From positions 1-64,000 of the forward strand of contig JAIQZO010000020.1 of the NCBI GenBank assembly GCA_021777055.1: DNA of 64,000 nt, given 5' to 3'. This stretch comes from Candidatus Anammoxibacter sp. (GTDB taxonomy: Bacteria > Planctomycetota > Brocadiia > Brocadiales > Anammoxibacteraceae). The position numbers and the translations under genes were made by a program. The first letter of the stretch is position 1; every line of letters begins with the position of its first letter. Of the stretch, positions 29,324-38,356 are shown piece after piece. The notes beneath the pieces were generated by a model, which saw only the letters and a program-made list of their open reading frames with translations, was not told the DNA's origin and did not search any database.

Positions 29324-29935
29324 ATGAGAGAAAAACCAATTAACGTATTATTAATAGATGATAACCCTGAAAAGACCGGGTTGATACCTAATATTATCAG
29401 CGTTTCTTGTAACAATCTTTTAAGATTAGAGCATGTTGATAGGCTCTCTGAGGGGTTGGAATGCTTTGATTTGAGAGAAATAGAAGTGATACTATTGGAT
29501 CTGGGTCTTCCTGATGATAGCAGTGATATATACACTTTTATTCGTGTGTGTTCTAATGTGTTAAAAGTGCCGGTAATTGTATTGAGTGATTACGAGGATG
29601 CAACACTTGAGCGTTGTATGATGCAAGCAAGAGCGCAGGACTATTTAGTAAAAGATCAAATAGAAAGTAAATTATTAGTACGATCTATACGTCATGCCAT
29701 AGAGCGACAAAAACTTATTTGCGAGCTCCAGGATCCTCATGAGAGGAATGATATATTGCATGGACTCTTACCTATTTGTGCGTCTTGCAAAAAGATACGA
29801 GATAATAGAGGTTTTTGGAATGAAATTGAAGAATACATTAGAGATCATTCTGAAGCGGATTTTACTCATAGTTGTTGCCCTGAGTGTGCAACGAAGTATT
29901 ATCCGGAGTTTACAAAGAGTAGAATATCTGTGTGA
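29324..29935 (+). CDS. Response regulator with C-terminal cysteine-rich CASCKKIRD module
   Basis: This 203-residue protein has a receiver domain (residues 6-125) with acidic pocket DD at 12-13 and likely phospho-acceptor Asp59 in ILLDLGLPD. A short helix is followed by a C-terminal module (about 147-193) containing LLPICASCKKIRDNRGFWNEI and then CCPECATKYYPE. That module is common at the ends of signalling proteins in environmental bacteria. Its paired CxxC motifs suggest zinc or a redox-active site, but its function is not established. There is no DNA-binding domain, so it may relay phosphate or contact a protein partner. It is transcribed away from the NtrC-type gene. Confidence 0.85.
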   Translation: MREKPINVLLIDDNPEKTGLIPNIISVSCNNLLRLEHVDRLSEGLECFDLREIEVILLDLGLPDDSSDIYTFIRVCSNVLKVPVIVLSDYEDATLERCMMQARAQDYLVKDQIESKLLVRSIRHAIERQKLICELQDPHERNDILHGLLPICASCKKIRDNRGFWNEIEEYIRDHSEADFTHSCCPECATKYYPEFTKSRISV

Positions 29936-30191
29936 TATAAAACTGGTTTACGGGAGATATTCTATGATATCTAAGACATCTAAAGAGGAGTACTAATTCC
30001 CAAAATTATTAATATTTATGGTGTTAAATGGGTTCTTGTACTCATGTAGTTATTCTCCCTGTTTGAAATATATACAAAGTTGTTGCTCTTGCAACTGTAG
30101 CAATTTGTAGAAATGAGTGCTTCTGTTTTCTCACAATTATTTGTACTTAGATATCATCATCTGTCAAGCCAAATGTTTCTGGTTCATTTTG
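29936..30191. other. Spacer ahead of the mobile-element scar
   Basis: No gene or strong hairpin was seen. It contains no 5' half for the tRNA fragment that follows. Confidence 0.35.
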
Positions 30192-30220
30192 TCCGGGTTC
30201 AAATCCTGGTACCCCAGCCA
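30192..30220 (+). other. tRNA-Gln 3' fragment, likely attachment site (att)
   Basis: CCGGG-TTCAAAT-CCTGG forms a T arm and is followed by TACCCCA-G-CCA. The acceptor end with discriminator G and encoded CCA matches bacterial tRNA-Gln 3' ends. The rest of the tRNA is missing. It lies 28 bases from the end of a truncated tyrosine recombinase gene, as expected for the distal att site of an integrated element. Confidence 0.75.
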
Positions 30221-30248
30221 TTTATATAACAACCAGTTACGACAAATT

Positions 30249-30578
30249 TCATGATCCAGAAACTGCCCGTTTTTCACCAACTGTAGTCAAATTGTAGTCA
30301 GCATATAAAATCTCTACACCACACCGTAAACTATCAGGGCAGTGATGGGCATATCGTTGTTGAGTCATTTTAACGTCTTCACGGCCAAGTAACTTTGCAA
30401 CCTTGAATATATCTATCCCTTTTTGCACTAAACGGGTAGCAAAAGTCCTCCTTAGCCCATGCCAGGTAATATTTTCAATACTTGCTTTTAGTTTAGCCTT
30501 GTTAAATGACCTTATTAAATTACAGTTGTTAATCTTCGTTCCATGGCTGCTAAGAAAAACAAGATTGTTTTTTATGCT
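30249..30578 (-). pseudogene. Truncated tyrosine recombinase (phage-type integrase), C-terminal half
   Basis: Only the catalytic C-terminal part remains. ITWHGLRRTFATRLVQKGID contains the HxxR box, and LLGREDVKMTQQRYAHH carries the final His/Tyr region with the nucleophile Tyr. The N-terminal DNA-binding domain is gone. The frame runs on into ISL3-derived sequence upstream, so the apparent ATG at 30632 is not the original start. With the tRNA-Gln fragment beside it, this is one end of an old integrated element. Related relics of the same integrase 3' end (VDYNLT) occur at 50847 and 51444. Confidence 0.85.
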
Positions 30579-30598
30579 TTTAATATTCCTTTTATTTG

Positions 30599-30950
30599 TT
30601 AAGATACTAAAGTTCTTTCTTTGCCTACCCAAACTACATGACCAGTCAGATAATCTAAAACTATTACTAAATATTTCTGTCCTTTCTTAATAGATATTTC
30701 ATCAACTGCCAGTATCCGAAGGTGCTGATAATCAGTCTCTTCGTATCCTTCTTCAAGGAAATACTTATCTATTGCTTTAACCGTCTTCCAATTAATCCCA
30801 AAATGTTTTGCAACATCTGTTACTGTCAATACTTTGCATAGTTCGTAAATGCATAATGCCAAACGCCTGGTAACACGACTGTAGATGTCAAAGAGATCCA
30901 AGTCTTCAACTACAATCCGATTACATGGCTTTAAGTTTATTTATAAGAAT
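30599..30950 (-). pseudogene. ISL3-family transposase fragment
   Basis: About 100-115 codons remain of the central part of an ISL3 transposase. FGINWKTVKAIDKYFLEE is the helix-turn-helix region and LRILAVDEISIKKGQKYLV contains the first catalytic Asp. The 5' part ends in a stop near 30940. The 3' part stops shortly after VVWVGK, where it abuts the integrase fragment. Both genes are therefore broken at a shared junction near 30600. Confidence 0.85.
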
Positions 30951-31036
30951 ACCGGATGTCCACTCTTTTCAAAGGGTTAATTCATTTTTAACCTTTGTTT
31001 TCGTCAACTAATTGGGAGAAGAACCATATTTGGCTT

Positions 31037-32017
31037 TTATGATTTAGTGTTTAGGACATGATTGAATTCGTTTTTAGCTTGCGAAAATTTTTGTGTTGCC
31101 TTTTCAAATAATTCCGCTTTCAAATCTTGCTCGCCAGAGTTTTTAATATCCAATGCCCGTGCGAAATATTCTTTTCCAATGCCTGATTGCACCGCCTTTT
31201 GCAATTCGACAAGCATTTCGTCCCACGATTCTAAAGCTGTAGCTACTATTGTAAAAAACTGTGCATATTGCTTAACTTGTGTTTCGAGTTTTTTGTAAAT
31301 TTCCATAAGTTGCACAGCACTATGATGGCTGGCATTATATTCTTGTTTATAGTTTTTTAATTTATCAAATGCATTTACTGTTTGTATATATGAGCTAAAG
31401 GTTGACGTCTCGTCAAATTGGTCTACATAGTTCTTCGCCTCTTGCGCTTCATTGATTATTAAATTTATTGAATTAATAACCTTACTTAATAATTCTTCTT
31501 CAGGTTTATTTTGTGCGATCTTAAACTGCTTTTTCTTTTCAACAAATGTTAATTCATCCAGAATCAGAAAACTTGCTTGCGTATTATCAATATATGCAAC
31601 TTCAATATTATAATCACCTATTGTTACAAAAGTAGTTCGATTTAAATCATACTTTATTGTTTGGTCAAAAGATGGTTTTCTATTCCCCCTACTATATTCT
31701 CTATACAATAAATAGAGATAAGGACTTTCAAATCCTAAATAAAATAATTTTTTTTCAATATAATCATCTGAAAATTTCTGTTTTTTGGGCCCCCAACCAT
31801 CTTCTGCATTTAAGAGTCCAACCCAAACCCTTCCACTAGACTTGACTTCACCATAGAGTTCGCTTGCTATTAGATCTCCTTCACTGCATTTCTTAGCCTC
31901 ACCATAAGAGTATGTCTTTTCGTCAAATCTCATAGTGCTTGCGCAACCAGCAAATATGGATATAAATGCAAGAACTATAGACAGCCTAAGAAAATTGTGA
32001 GCCATAGTTATTTTCAT
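31037..32017 (-). CDS. Lipoprotein of unknown function
   Basis: This 326-residue protein has a lipoprotein signal (hydrophobic residues 12-23, lipobox FAGC with Cys near 25). I recognise no domain. The C-terminal 150 residues are rich in Lys, Glu, Gln and Ala and are probably helical, with LDIKNSGEQDLKAELFEKA resembling a TPR-like turn. An AGAGGA ribosome site lies seven bases before ATG 32017. It is the last of three same-strand genes for exported proteins (35473 to 31037) separated by 140-160 bp, which may work together in the cell envelope. Confidence 0.75.
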   Translation of the reverse strand: MKITMAHNFLRLSIVLAFISIFAGCASTMRFDEKTYSYGEAKKCSEGDLIASELYGEVKSSGRVWVGLLNAEDGWGPKKQKFSDDYIEKKLFYLGFESPYLYLLYREYSRGNRKPSFDQTIKYDLNRTTFVTIGDYNIEVAYIDNTQASFLILDELTFVEKKKQFKIAQNKPEEELLSKVINSINLIINEAQEAKNYVDQFDETSTFSSYIQTVNAFDKLKNYKQEYNASHHSAVQLMEIYKKLETQVKQYAQFFTIVATALESWDEMLVELQKAVQSGIGKEYFARALDIKNSGEQDLKAELFEKATQKFSQAKNEFNHVLNTKS

Positions 32018-32175
32018 TACGTTATCCTCTCATGTGTAAATATAGATGATTGTCGAAAAGTATTTAATAAGGTGAACGTTTATACGCATAATTACCATCA
32101 ATCATAACTTCTAGAGCATACAACCCAATAAAATATGCTAAAATAACAGATCATAGAACATCAATATCCTTTTTT

Positions 32176-34605
32176 CTAATTAGAATACGGCAATGGAGAA
32201 TCTTTAAAATAATCCTTTGCTTTACTCTTTATCCTATCTTTTATTTCTCCTCCAACTTGTTTAGCTGCCCAATCTAAAAGAATATCTCTAGCCATTGTAT
32301 CTGGGCGTTTATCTGGTAAATTATTGACAATCTCACAGCCAGAAGAAGGACGACATACTCTAGTTGCACCTGATTCTACCCTGTAGTCTGGCTTATCGTG
32401 GTAGTACCAAGAACCATCATGACCTTGCCATACCGTTTTATTTTCCTTATTCCACATCAGATGGGCACTTGCCCTGTAACCGCCCAGTTCTGGTACTGGA
32501 ACTTGCTTAGCATCCTTATCATATTTCTTTACATGCTCAAAATTTTTCTTTTCGACTTCTTTTACCAGATCTAGTATGGCAGAATGTGTCTTCGTTACAA
32601 CCTTGGCTGCTCCAGCGCCAAGACCAACTCCAATATCCAACACATATTTTTCAAATATTTCCTTCCCATAGTCTTTAAGCTCTGCAACAGTCATTTGCTT
32701 TACCTCTTTTTTAACAGAGTCTATTAATTTCTTATGCGCTTTAGCAATACGGCGAAAATCATCTGTAAGGGGCTTAAAAAAATTCGACACCGTTTTCTTG
32801 GCGGTATCTTTAAAGTTTGATATACGATTCATTACCTCTGCACGCTTTTTTGTACGATTTTTTGCTTCAGCACGCTTCTTTGCACGCGCGAAAGATTCAC
32901 TGTCGTCAGTATCAGGCAAAATAATATCGGTGTCTGGTGGTGTTGGTTTTGGTGTTGGTTTTGGTTTGTCTTTAGGTTTTTTTTCTCCAGTATTGATAAC
33001 AACTCCTCCCCCAGGCAAAACCTTCTGTTCATAATCGTTATCATACTTGGCTTCAAGGGAATCATTTTGATATATACCATTTTCATCTTTATAATAACCA
33101 TCATCACTGTCGTCAGACGCGTCATCAATTCTTAGAGCCAAAGAGCCATTACTAAAGTTTGGCTTTTGTCTGCCAAGACCATAAGAATAAGAGACCTCGT
33201 CAAAAGCTTCCAATAGAATTTGATCGATTAATTCTTCTTTTAGAGCGTGTTCAGGTTCAATACGTTTCTCTAGAAGAACAGAAAATCTATCTTGTACATC
33301 TTTCATAAATTTCTCAACATATTCCTCTCTAATGATACTTTTGCAGCTTCCGTTATAAAGAAAGTACTCTAAGATAGCAGCCTGCTCCTCATTGTATCCA
33401 AAATCACTATACCACCGTTTACGTTGAAGGCATGAATCTTTTGTAGGAGGACGTCTTCTTCGCGAATCACGTCCCATTACTTTTCCATTAAACCATTCAT
33501 CTACTGAATCAGCACCCATAGCTGCATTTACTTTTTTATGTGTGGAAGTTGCTCTTACATCAATATAATCATTGACATTTTCCCCCGCGCGATAAAGTGT
33601 TTTTCCCACTTCAGATGATTCCAAATAATCCTTGGTATTTCTCACACCTTTAGAAATGTTTTCTACTGATACACGTTTCCCTAGATTATTCAAAGTCCTG
33701 CCTTCATCAGATGACTCCCAATATTCAATCGTATTAGGAACTGCTTTTCTAATATTTTCTACAGAAGCTTTTTTTCCCCAACGAGTTAGCTCTTTTGCTG
33801 GTTCCGTTGACTCTATATGATCCACAGTATTGTTAAAGCCTTTTACTATGTTTTCTGTAGAAACGCGTTTTCCCCACTTTTTTAATTGTTTAGCTGATTT
33901 AGTTGATTCTACATAATCTACTGTATTATTAAATCCTTTGACCATGTTTTCCCGCGAAATTCGTGTACCGAATTGCTTTAATTTTTCTGCAGGAACAGAT
34001 CTCTTCACTGCATCAATAGCAGATCGAATACCCTTATGATCTATTGGGTTATCACGATTGAACTTTTCTAGCACTCGTCCTGTAGTATTTGCTCTTTGTT
34101 GAAGTTCTTGCCTTATGCGTTGTCCGTATTGTTTTATAGCATCAACTTTGCGCAATCTGTTATCTTCTATATTGTTAATAGTTGCTTGAGTTTTGCTTTT
34201 GATATTACCAATTTGTTTATTGAAGTCCCTTCTTCTAGAAATACCCTCTCTTTCAATTTTTTCTATCGTATTCCTTAGCTCCCTATTAATTCTAAGTCTT
34301 CTAGCAGCCCTTTCTCTAGCATTTTTACCAGCTCTTTGTATATTTTCTCTAGCATTTTTACCAGTTCTTTGTATATTTTCTCTAGCGTTTTTACCAGTTC
34401 TTTGTATATTTTCTCTGGCATTCTTACCAGTTCTTTGTATATTTTCTCTAGCATTCTTACCAGCTCTTTGTGTATCTTCAAGAGCCTTTTTACTAGCCTT
34501 TTGTGTATCTTCTAACCATTTAGGTTTCTTGAACCCTCCTTCTGCATTTATGGCAAACAAAAGAGATGCAATAATAATTATTAATATATTTCTTTTATTT
34601 CTCAT
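32176..34605 (-). CDS. Large secreted repeat protein
   Basis: I do not recognise this 809-residue protein as a whole. A signal peptide (residues 1-22) is followed by five perfect or near-perfect 11-residue repeats of the type QRTGKNARENI (46-100), likely a hendecad coiled coil, and then a basic helical region. Four 32-residue repeats (about 205-332) carry a GKRVSxENIxKGxxNTxxYxES pattern. After a less regular domain comes a linker rich in Lys, Pro and Thr (KPKPTPKPTPPDTD). The C-terminal part includes MWNKENKTVWQGHDGSWYYH, which may be a small binding fold. The design suggests an extended surface or adhesion protein. It is flanked on both sides by lipoprotein genes in the same direction. Confidence 0.75.
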   Translation of the reverse strand: MRNKRNILIIIIASLLFAINAEGGFKKPKWLEDTQKASKKALEDTQRAGKNARENIQRTGKNARENIQRTGKNARENIQRTGKNARENIQRAGKNARERAARRLRINRELRNTIEKIEREGISRRRDFNKQIGNIKSKTQATINNIEDNRLRKVDAIKQYGQRIRQELQQRANTTGRVLEKFNRDNPIDHKGIRSAIDAVKRSVPAEKLKQFGTRISRENMVKGFNNTVDYVESTKSAKQLKKWGKRVSTENIVKGFNNTVDHIESTEPAKELTRWGKKASVENIRKAVPNTIEYWESSDEGRTLNNLGKRVSVENISKGVRNTKDYLESSEVGKTLYRAGENVNDYIDVRATSTHKKVNAAMGADSVDEWFNGKVMGRDSRRRRPPTKDSCLQRKRWYSDFGYNEEQAAILEYFLYNGSCKSIIREEYVEKFMKDVQDRFSVLLEKRIEPEHALKEELIDQILLEAFDEVSYSYGLGRQKPNFSNGSLALRIDDASDDSDDGYYKDENGIYQNDSLEAKYDNDYEQKVLPGGGVVINTGEKKPKDKPKPTPKPTPPDTDIILPDTDDSESFARAKKRAEAKNRTKKRAEVMNRISNFKDTAKKTVSNFFKPLTDDFRRIAKAHKKLIDSVKKEVKQMTVAELKDYGKEIFEKYVLDIGVGLGAGAAKVVTKTHSAILDLVKEVEKKNFEHVKKYDKDAKQVPVPELGGYRASAHLMWNKENKTVWQGHDGSWYYHDKPDYRVESGATRVCRPSSGCEIVNNLPDKRPDTMARDILLDWAAKQVGGEIKDRIKSKAKDYFKDSPLPYSN
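33610..33993 (-). repeat. Four 96-bp coding repeats
   Basis: These encode four 32-residue units in the large secreted protein. The second unit is closest to the first at protein level (GFNNTVDYVEST and GFNNTVDHIEST); the third and fourth are more diverged. Confidence 0.75.
34306..34470 (-). repeat. Five 33-bp coding repeats
   Basis: The units encode QRTGKNARENI-type 11-residue repeats. Their near-identical DNA suggests that copy number could change by slippage or recombination. Confidence 0.85.
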
Positions 34606-34747
34606 TTTTTCCCCTTTAACACAAAATTGGGAGTCAAATACATATGCATTTACTTTTATTTTAAATGCAATAATAATTTGCTACCCTTTGTTAATTCAAG
34701 AGATCGATAATTACCGCTATACATATCAATTGAATTAGCACCCAGGA

Positions 34748-35473
34748 TTAATTATCACCTTTACAATTCGTAAAACACCGATGTGTTTTCATTACGTTTC
34801 CTCCGCATTTTACGTATAATTCATTATATTCATCTATACATTCTTTATTATCAAATTCATTATCTTCAAAGCAATGTGCATCTTCTACAAAATCTTCCAA
34901 TTTCGCATTAAAAACGTTTTGTATTGGAGCATCGTATCTATTGCTATTTATTAAATTATTCAAATTTTGTTCTATGTATGAACAGTCGGGAATATAAACA
35001 AAACTAACCTGCGGATTAGGATTCGGCACACTACTCCCACCGGCAACCTGTTTTGCATATTGTTCTGCTTCAATTTGCCTTTTACGGTCTTGGCAGTCCT
35101 TGTATTCATTTTTCAGTGCTATGATTTTCAATTCCCTATCTTCTATTCTCTGTTGCCTCTGTTTTTCCATTTCAGCTATTCTCATTTGATGGTCAATCTT
35201 TGCTTTGTCATATCTTCCTTGAGCCTCAACAAAAGCTAATTCTTGACATTCTTTAGTTTCTAAGCGAACTCTTTCTTGGCATATTCTTAGATTATCAGCA
35301 ATCTTTCCCAAACATTCAATCTCTCCTTCTCTAATAGGAGGAACATATTCTGTATATGTTAAAATTATAGGCTTTGTAGAACCACAACCCACGAAAACAA
35401 TTACAAGAAATAAAATGATAATTTTACAAGCAATATTTGAATTAATGCCAAAGTTGTTTGTTAATAGATTCAT
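34748..35473 (-). CDS. Cysteine-containing lipoprotein with a coiled-coil segment
   Basis: This 241-residue protein has a lipoprotein signal ending at VFVGC (Cys near 30). The middle (about 50-145) is a charged helical region rich in Glu, Gln, Arg and Lys and likely forms a coiled coil. The C-terminal third contains about seven cysteines (CSYIEQN, HCFEDN, KECIDEY, VKCGG, HRCFTNC), enough for disulfides outside the cytoplasm. I recognise no family. It is the first gene of the three-gene envelope run with the large repeat protein and the second lipoprotein. Start ATG 35473 has a purine-rich region upstream. Confidence 0.72.
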   Translation of the reverse strand: MNLLTNNFGINSNIACKIIILFLVIVFVGCGSTKPIILTYTEYVPPIREGEIECLGKIADNLRICQERVRLETKECQELAFVEAQGRYDKAKIDHQMRIAEMEKQRQQRIEDRELKIIALKNEYKDCQDRKRQIEAEQYAKQVAGGSSVPNPNPQVSFVYIPDCSYIEQNLNNLINSNRYDAPIQNVFNAKLEDFVEDAHCFEDNEFDNKECIDEYNELYVKCGGNVMKTHRCFTNCKGDN

Positions 35474-36339
35474 TCTTTACCCCTGTCTATGATAATAAGA
35501 ATATTAATTTGCAAAACACCACACAAAAGTGTTTTTGGCACGAGTTATCATCTGCCGTGGTTTACGCTGAGCCGCCTATCTTAAAGGGTACGACTAGCAG
35601 ACTCATGGTTTCATTATTTTCCATCACTTAGTAATATTTTGGGGAAATTGATTATATAGCACCTAGATCAAAGCTTGGATGGAAAGAAAGATAAAACAAA
35701 ATGTGCTAATATGTATTATGCATAATATAAAAATTCGGTAAAACAGAACCAGGATCTGTTGAGGTGCAACTTACTAAAGGACCTCCGGACTAAGAGAAAT
35801 TGCGGTGTATTACTATAGGTAATGTCAAATAATAGTCAAAAGCATTCCAACATCTAAAAAATTATAGGATTAAACCGTACCCCTATATTTATTTATACCT
35901 AAAAGAATCTGAATTTAGGTTTAATCATAGAAAAAAAGATATATATAATGTCTTAGAAACTATTATTTTTAATTAACTTTGTCTTGATATTCTATACAAG
36001 ACCCTTATTTTTATATTTATAAAGTGAAAAAGTCCATTTTACAATAAACCAGCACAATTTATTAATCCGGTAATTATAATGATGACACCGACAAAAGCAT
36101 AAAGCTTTACACATTTATGTATTTCGACGAAAATCGGTTTAACGTATTTAGTTGCCGGATTAATAAGACATAACTAAATATGCTGTCCGCGAAATTAAAA
36201 GATATACGGTATTTCACCTTTTGTTACAACCAGGGAATTCTTGCCATAATTAAACACATCATTTCCTTAATTATTCTAATTTCATTATTTCATTTATCAC
36301 CCTAGGTCGTATTCCTTTTCCGCAAATCCGTCGTAGAAT
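35474..36339. other. Long intergenic space with one inverted-repeat element
   Basis: No gene was found in 866 bp. The only clear structure is the inverted repeat at 36059-36166, described separately. Confidence 0.4.
36059..36166. repeat. Inverted-repeat element, 15-bp arms
   Basis: TTATTAATCCGGTAA and the inverse of TTATTAATCCGGCAA (14 of 15 match) bound 108 bp of non-coding DNA. It resembles a MITE or a structured untranslated region. Confidence 0.5.
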
Positions 36340-36690
36340 TTACTTTTTTTTATCATGGAATAAATCAAAATATCCACCTTTTAGTTCACTGAAATTATAT
36401 CTCTTATGAGAATAATAATTCAGCTTGTATTTTCTAATTTGTGCCGGATTATAAAATGTTATTTGATTCCCGTCTGATCGCGCACTATGCTTATTACAAG
36501 CCGACTGATATACCTTATATTGCGAACCGTCTAGCGTGTACTGTATATCATAAAAAGTAGTGGTTTTGTTGCAAATTATTATGGATTTCTTTTTCTTTTT
36601 ACCAAAGCCACTAAATTCCCAAGACAAGGCTTGATTTACGATACCCGCAGAACAAGCCAACATAACACCTATTATAATTAATTTTTTCAT
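36340..36690 (-). CDS. Small secreted protein resembling the C-terminal domain of the putative precursor protein
   Basis: This 116-residue protein has a signal peptide (residues 1-23, ALS-W), a short basic segment (KKKKK) and then a beta-rich domain. By eye the domain resembles the last 100 residues of the 304-residue protein at 44049-44963. Both have an I/V-rich strand ending in NKT, a central Gly-rich turn, then YxLNxYxSK and a closing DLF near the C terminus. That protein belongs to the radical SAM locus, so this one may be a relative without the modified segment. A GGAG site precedes ATG 36690 by eight bases. The function is unknown. Confidence 0.65.
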   Translation of the reverse strand: MKKLIIIGVMLACSAGIVNQALSWEFSGFGKKKKKSIIICNKTTTFYDIQYTLDGSQYKVYQSACNKHSARSDGNQITFYNPAQIRKYKLNYYSHKRYNFSELKGGYFDLFHDKKK

Positions 36691-36815
36691 TTAACTTTCT
36701 CCAACATCCTAATTAAAAGAAGAAGTTAGACGCTGGTGGATGTTTTGAACGCCTAACAAGTAAGCTTGTACTCAAGCTAGTTTTTCCTTTTCATCTCACT
36801 TCAAAAAAACACTGT

Positions 36816-37052
36816 CTAATTGTTGCTATTAATAAATACCTCAGTATCAACTTTTGCATCTTTTAATGTCCCATTTAGTGTATAACGACCAATTTCACGA
36901 TGATTAGGAAAAACAATAATTTTTTCATTATGATGTTTCATTTTTACATGAATAGCTTTTCTTGGAGTCCATATAAAACCAAACCTTTTTTATGCTGATA
37001 ATACTTGTCTTCTAGATAAATTAGGTAGGAGTTGTTTTAAAAGATCAGATGA
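36816..37052 (-). pseudogene. HicA-like toxin relic
   Basis: Read on the minus strand, the frame gives LPNLSRRQVLSA, a stop, and then FGFIWTPRKAIHVKMKHHN and VFPNHREIGRYTLNG. This matches the order of the HicA mRNA interferase fold (LPxLSGRxV, GF, GSHxK, VPNHKEIKxGTL). The in-frame TAA and the replacement of the GSH motif by AIH indicate an inactive remnant. No HicB frame is seen next to it. Confidence 0.65.
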
Positions 37053-37113
37053 TAAATAAACAATTACTAAAATTCAAGATTTTTTTGAAATGGGCAAAGA
37101 TTTTAGAAATGTG

Positions 37114-37203
37114 GTAGATGTGTCAAAATGAATGTAGACTCCGGATCAGTATGAGCATGTAGATGTGTCAAAATGAATGTAGACTCCGGATCAGTATGAG
37201 CAT
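37114..37203. repeat. Two exact 45-bp tandem copies
   Basis: GTAGATGTGTCAAAATGAAT..., 45 bases, occurs twice head to tail (37114-37158 and 37159-37203), directly before the transposase relic. It may contain the duplicated end of that element. Confidence 0.85.
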
Positions 37204-37246
37204 TTTGAAAGATGAAATATCCAGATAATAATTCGATGGCATAAAA

Positions 37247-38094
37247 AAGGTATATGATGAGTAGGGAATGGAAGGTTTGAAAGAAAAAGACAATCGTAAA
37301 GTCTGTCTTAGGCATCCTGTTTCTCCTTAAGTAGAAAAGGCAGTAACTAAAACAGCAATTAGTTATCCTATTTATGGACAGATTAGAGCATCTAATGAAC
37401 TGTGTAAAAATGGTATTTTAGTCTCTAGTGGATGTATTCATAGTATTTGGTTACGATATATATTTGAGACCTTAAAAAACGATTGCATGCCCTTGAAGAA
37501 AAAGCAGCCAAAGAAAGAATAGATTTATACAAAAGCTCAGGTTATCGCTCTTTAAACAGCTAAAAAGGAAAGAGAATTCAATCCTGATGAAATAGAGACA
37601 GAACACACTGGTTATTTTGGTATTCCAAGATACTTTTTATGTAGGCTATTTAATAGAAGTTGGTATGATATAACAACAGACAGTGGTTCATACATATTCT
37701 TCTAAAGCTTTTGCTAAGCAATATAGGATAAGGTTCATATTACTCCAGCAGATATCCTTAATAATAAGGTTTTACCATTTTTTGAAGAACAGAATATGTC
37801 TGTCTTAAGAGTCGTAACTTAAACAAAAGTAAGAAGCCCACAATCCAATGGAATTGTAGAAAGATTTCACCAGACACGGTTCTTAACAAATTTTATGGGC
37901 CAAAGTTCCAAGAAAGCCTTTATTCCTATATTAATTCTTTACAAAAAGATTTAGATGGATATATTATTTATTTTAATAATAAACGTACACAGCAGGGAAA
38001 ACGTTGTCATAGAAAAACGCCTATGCAAACTTTTATTGAAAGAAAGGATGTATTTCAAGATAAAATTTTAGAATTGCAACGTAGTTTTGCTTAA
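37247..38094 (+). pseudogene. IS481-like transposase relic
   Basis: The plus strand reads as fragments of a DDE transposase in several frames, with multiple stops and frameshifts. KAVTKTAISYPIYGQIRASN is the helix-turn-helix part, and NGIVERFHQTRFLTNF is the conserved region near the catalytic Glu. The order and the NGxxERFHxT segment fit the IS481/IS3-like integrase-core group. The element is inactive. It separates the hicA relic from the radical SAM locus. Confidence 0.7.
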
Positions 38095-38356
38095 CTTTAA
38101 TATACATACCAGGAGGCATGATACAGTCAAGTTAAGTCTAGTTCATGACAAATAATATTTCTCTCTTGATATTACTTTTAATTTATGATTATTACATAGC
38201 TTCAATTACCATATGGAGTTTTAGGTCCGAATATAATTATTCACGATTTTTCTCAAATACTGTACCGAACAGTACTGGTATTCACTATGTTATTATCAGT
38301 CAAAACCTCACCGTACATGTATTTTTCAGTAACTAAACATTTTTTGGAATTCTTAA
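38095..38356. other. Upstream region of the radical SAM locus
   Basis: It should hold the promoter of the plus-strand radical SAM genes. I see no precursor-like small gene with aromatic-x-Asn repeats here. Confidence 0.35.

Noticed and set aside
30181-30220. A complete tRNA-Gln gene
   Set aside because: Only the T arm and acceptor end are present; no D arm, anticodon arm or 5' acceptor strand lies upstream.
34193-34738. A 181-codon plus-strand frame with hydrophobic repeats (LAFLPVLCIFS)
   Set aside because: It is the antisense reading of the QRTGKNARENI repeats in the secreted protein gene; the repeats make any frame look periodic.
38145-38336. A 63-codon open frame just before the radical SAM locus, considered as a second RiPP precursor
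   Set aside because: It has no ribosome site, no leader or core pattern and no aromatic-x-Asn/Asp repeats; it looks like chance in AT-rich DNA.
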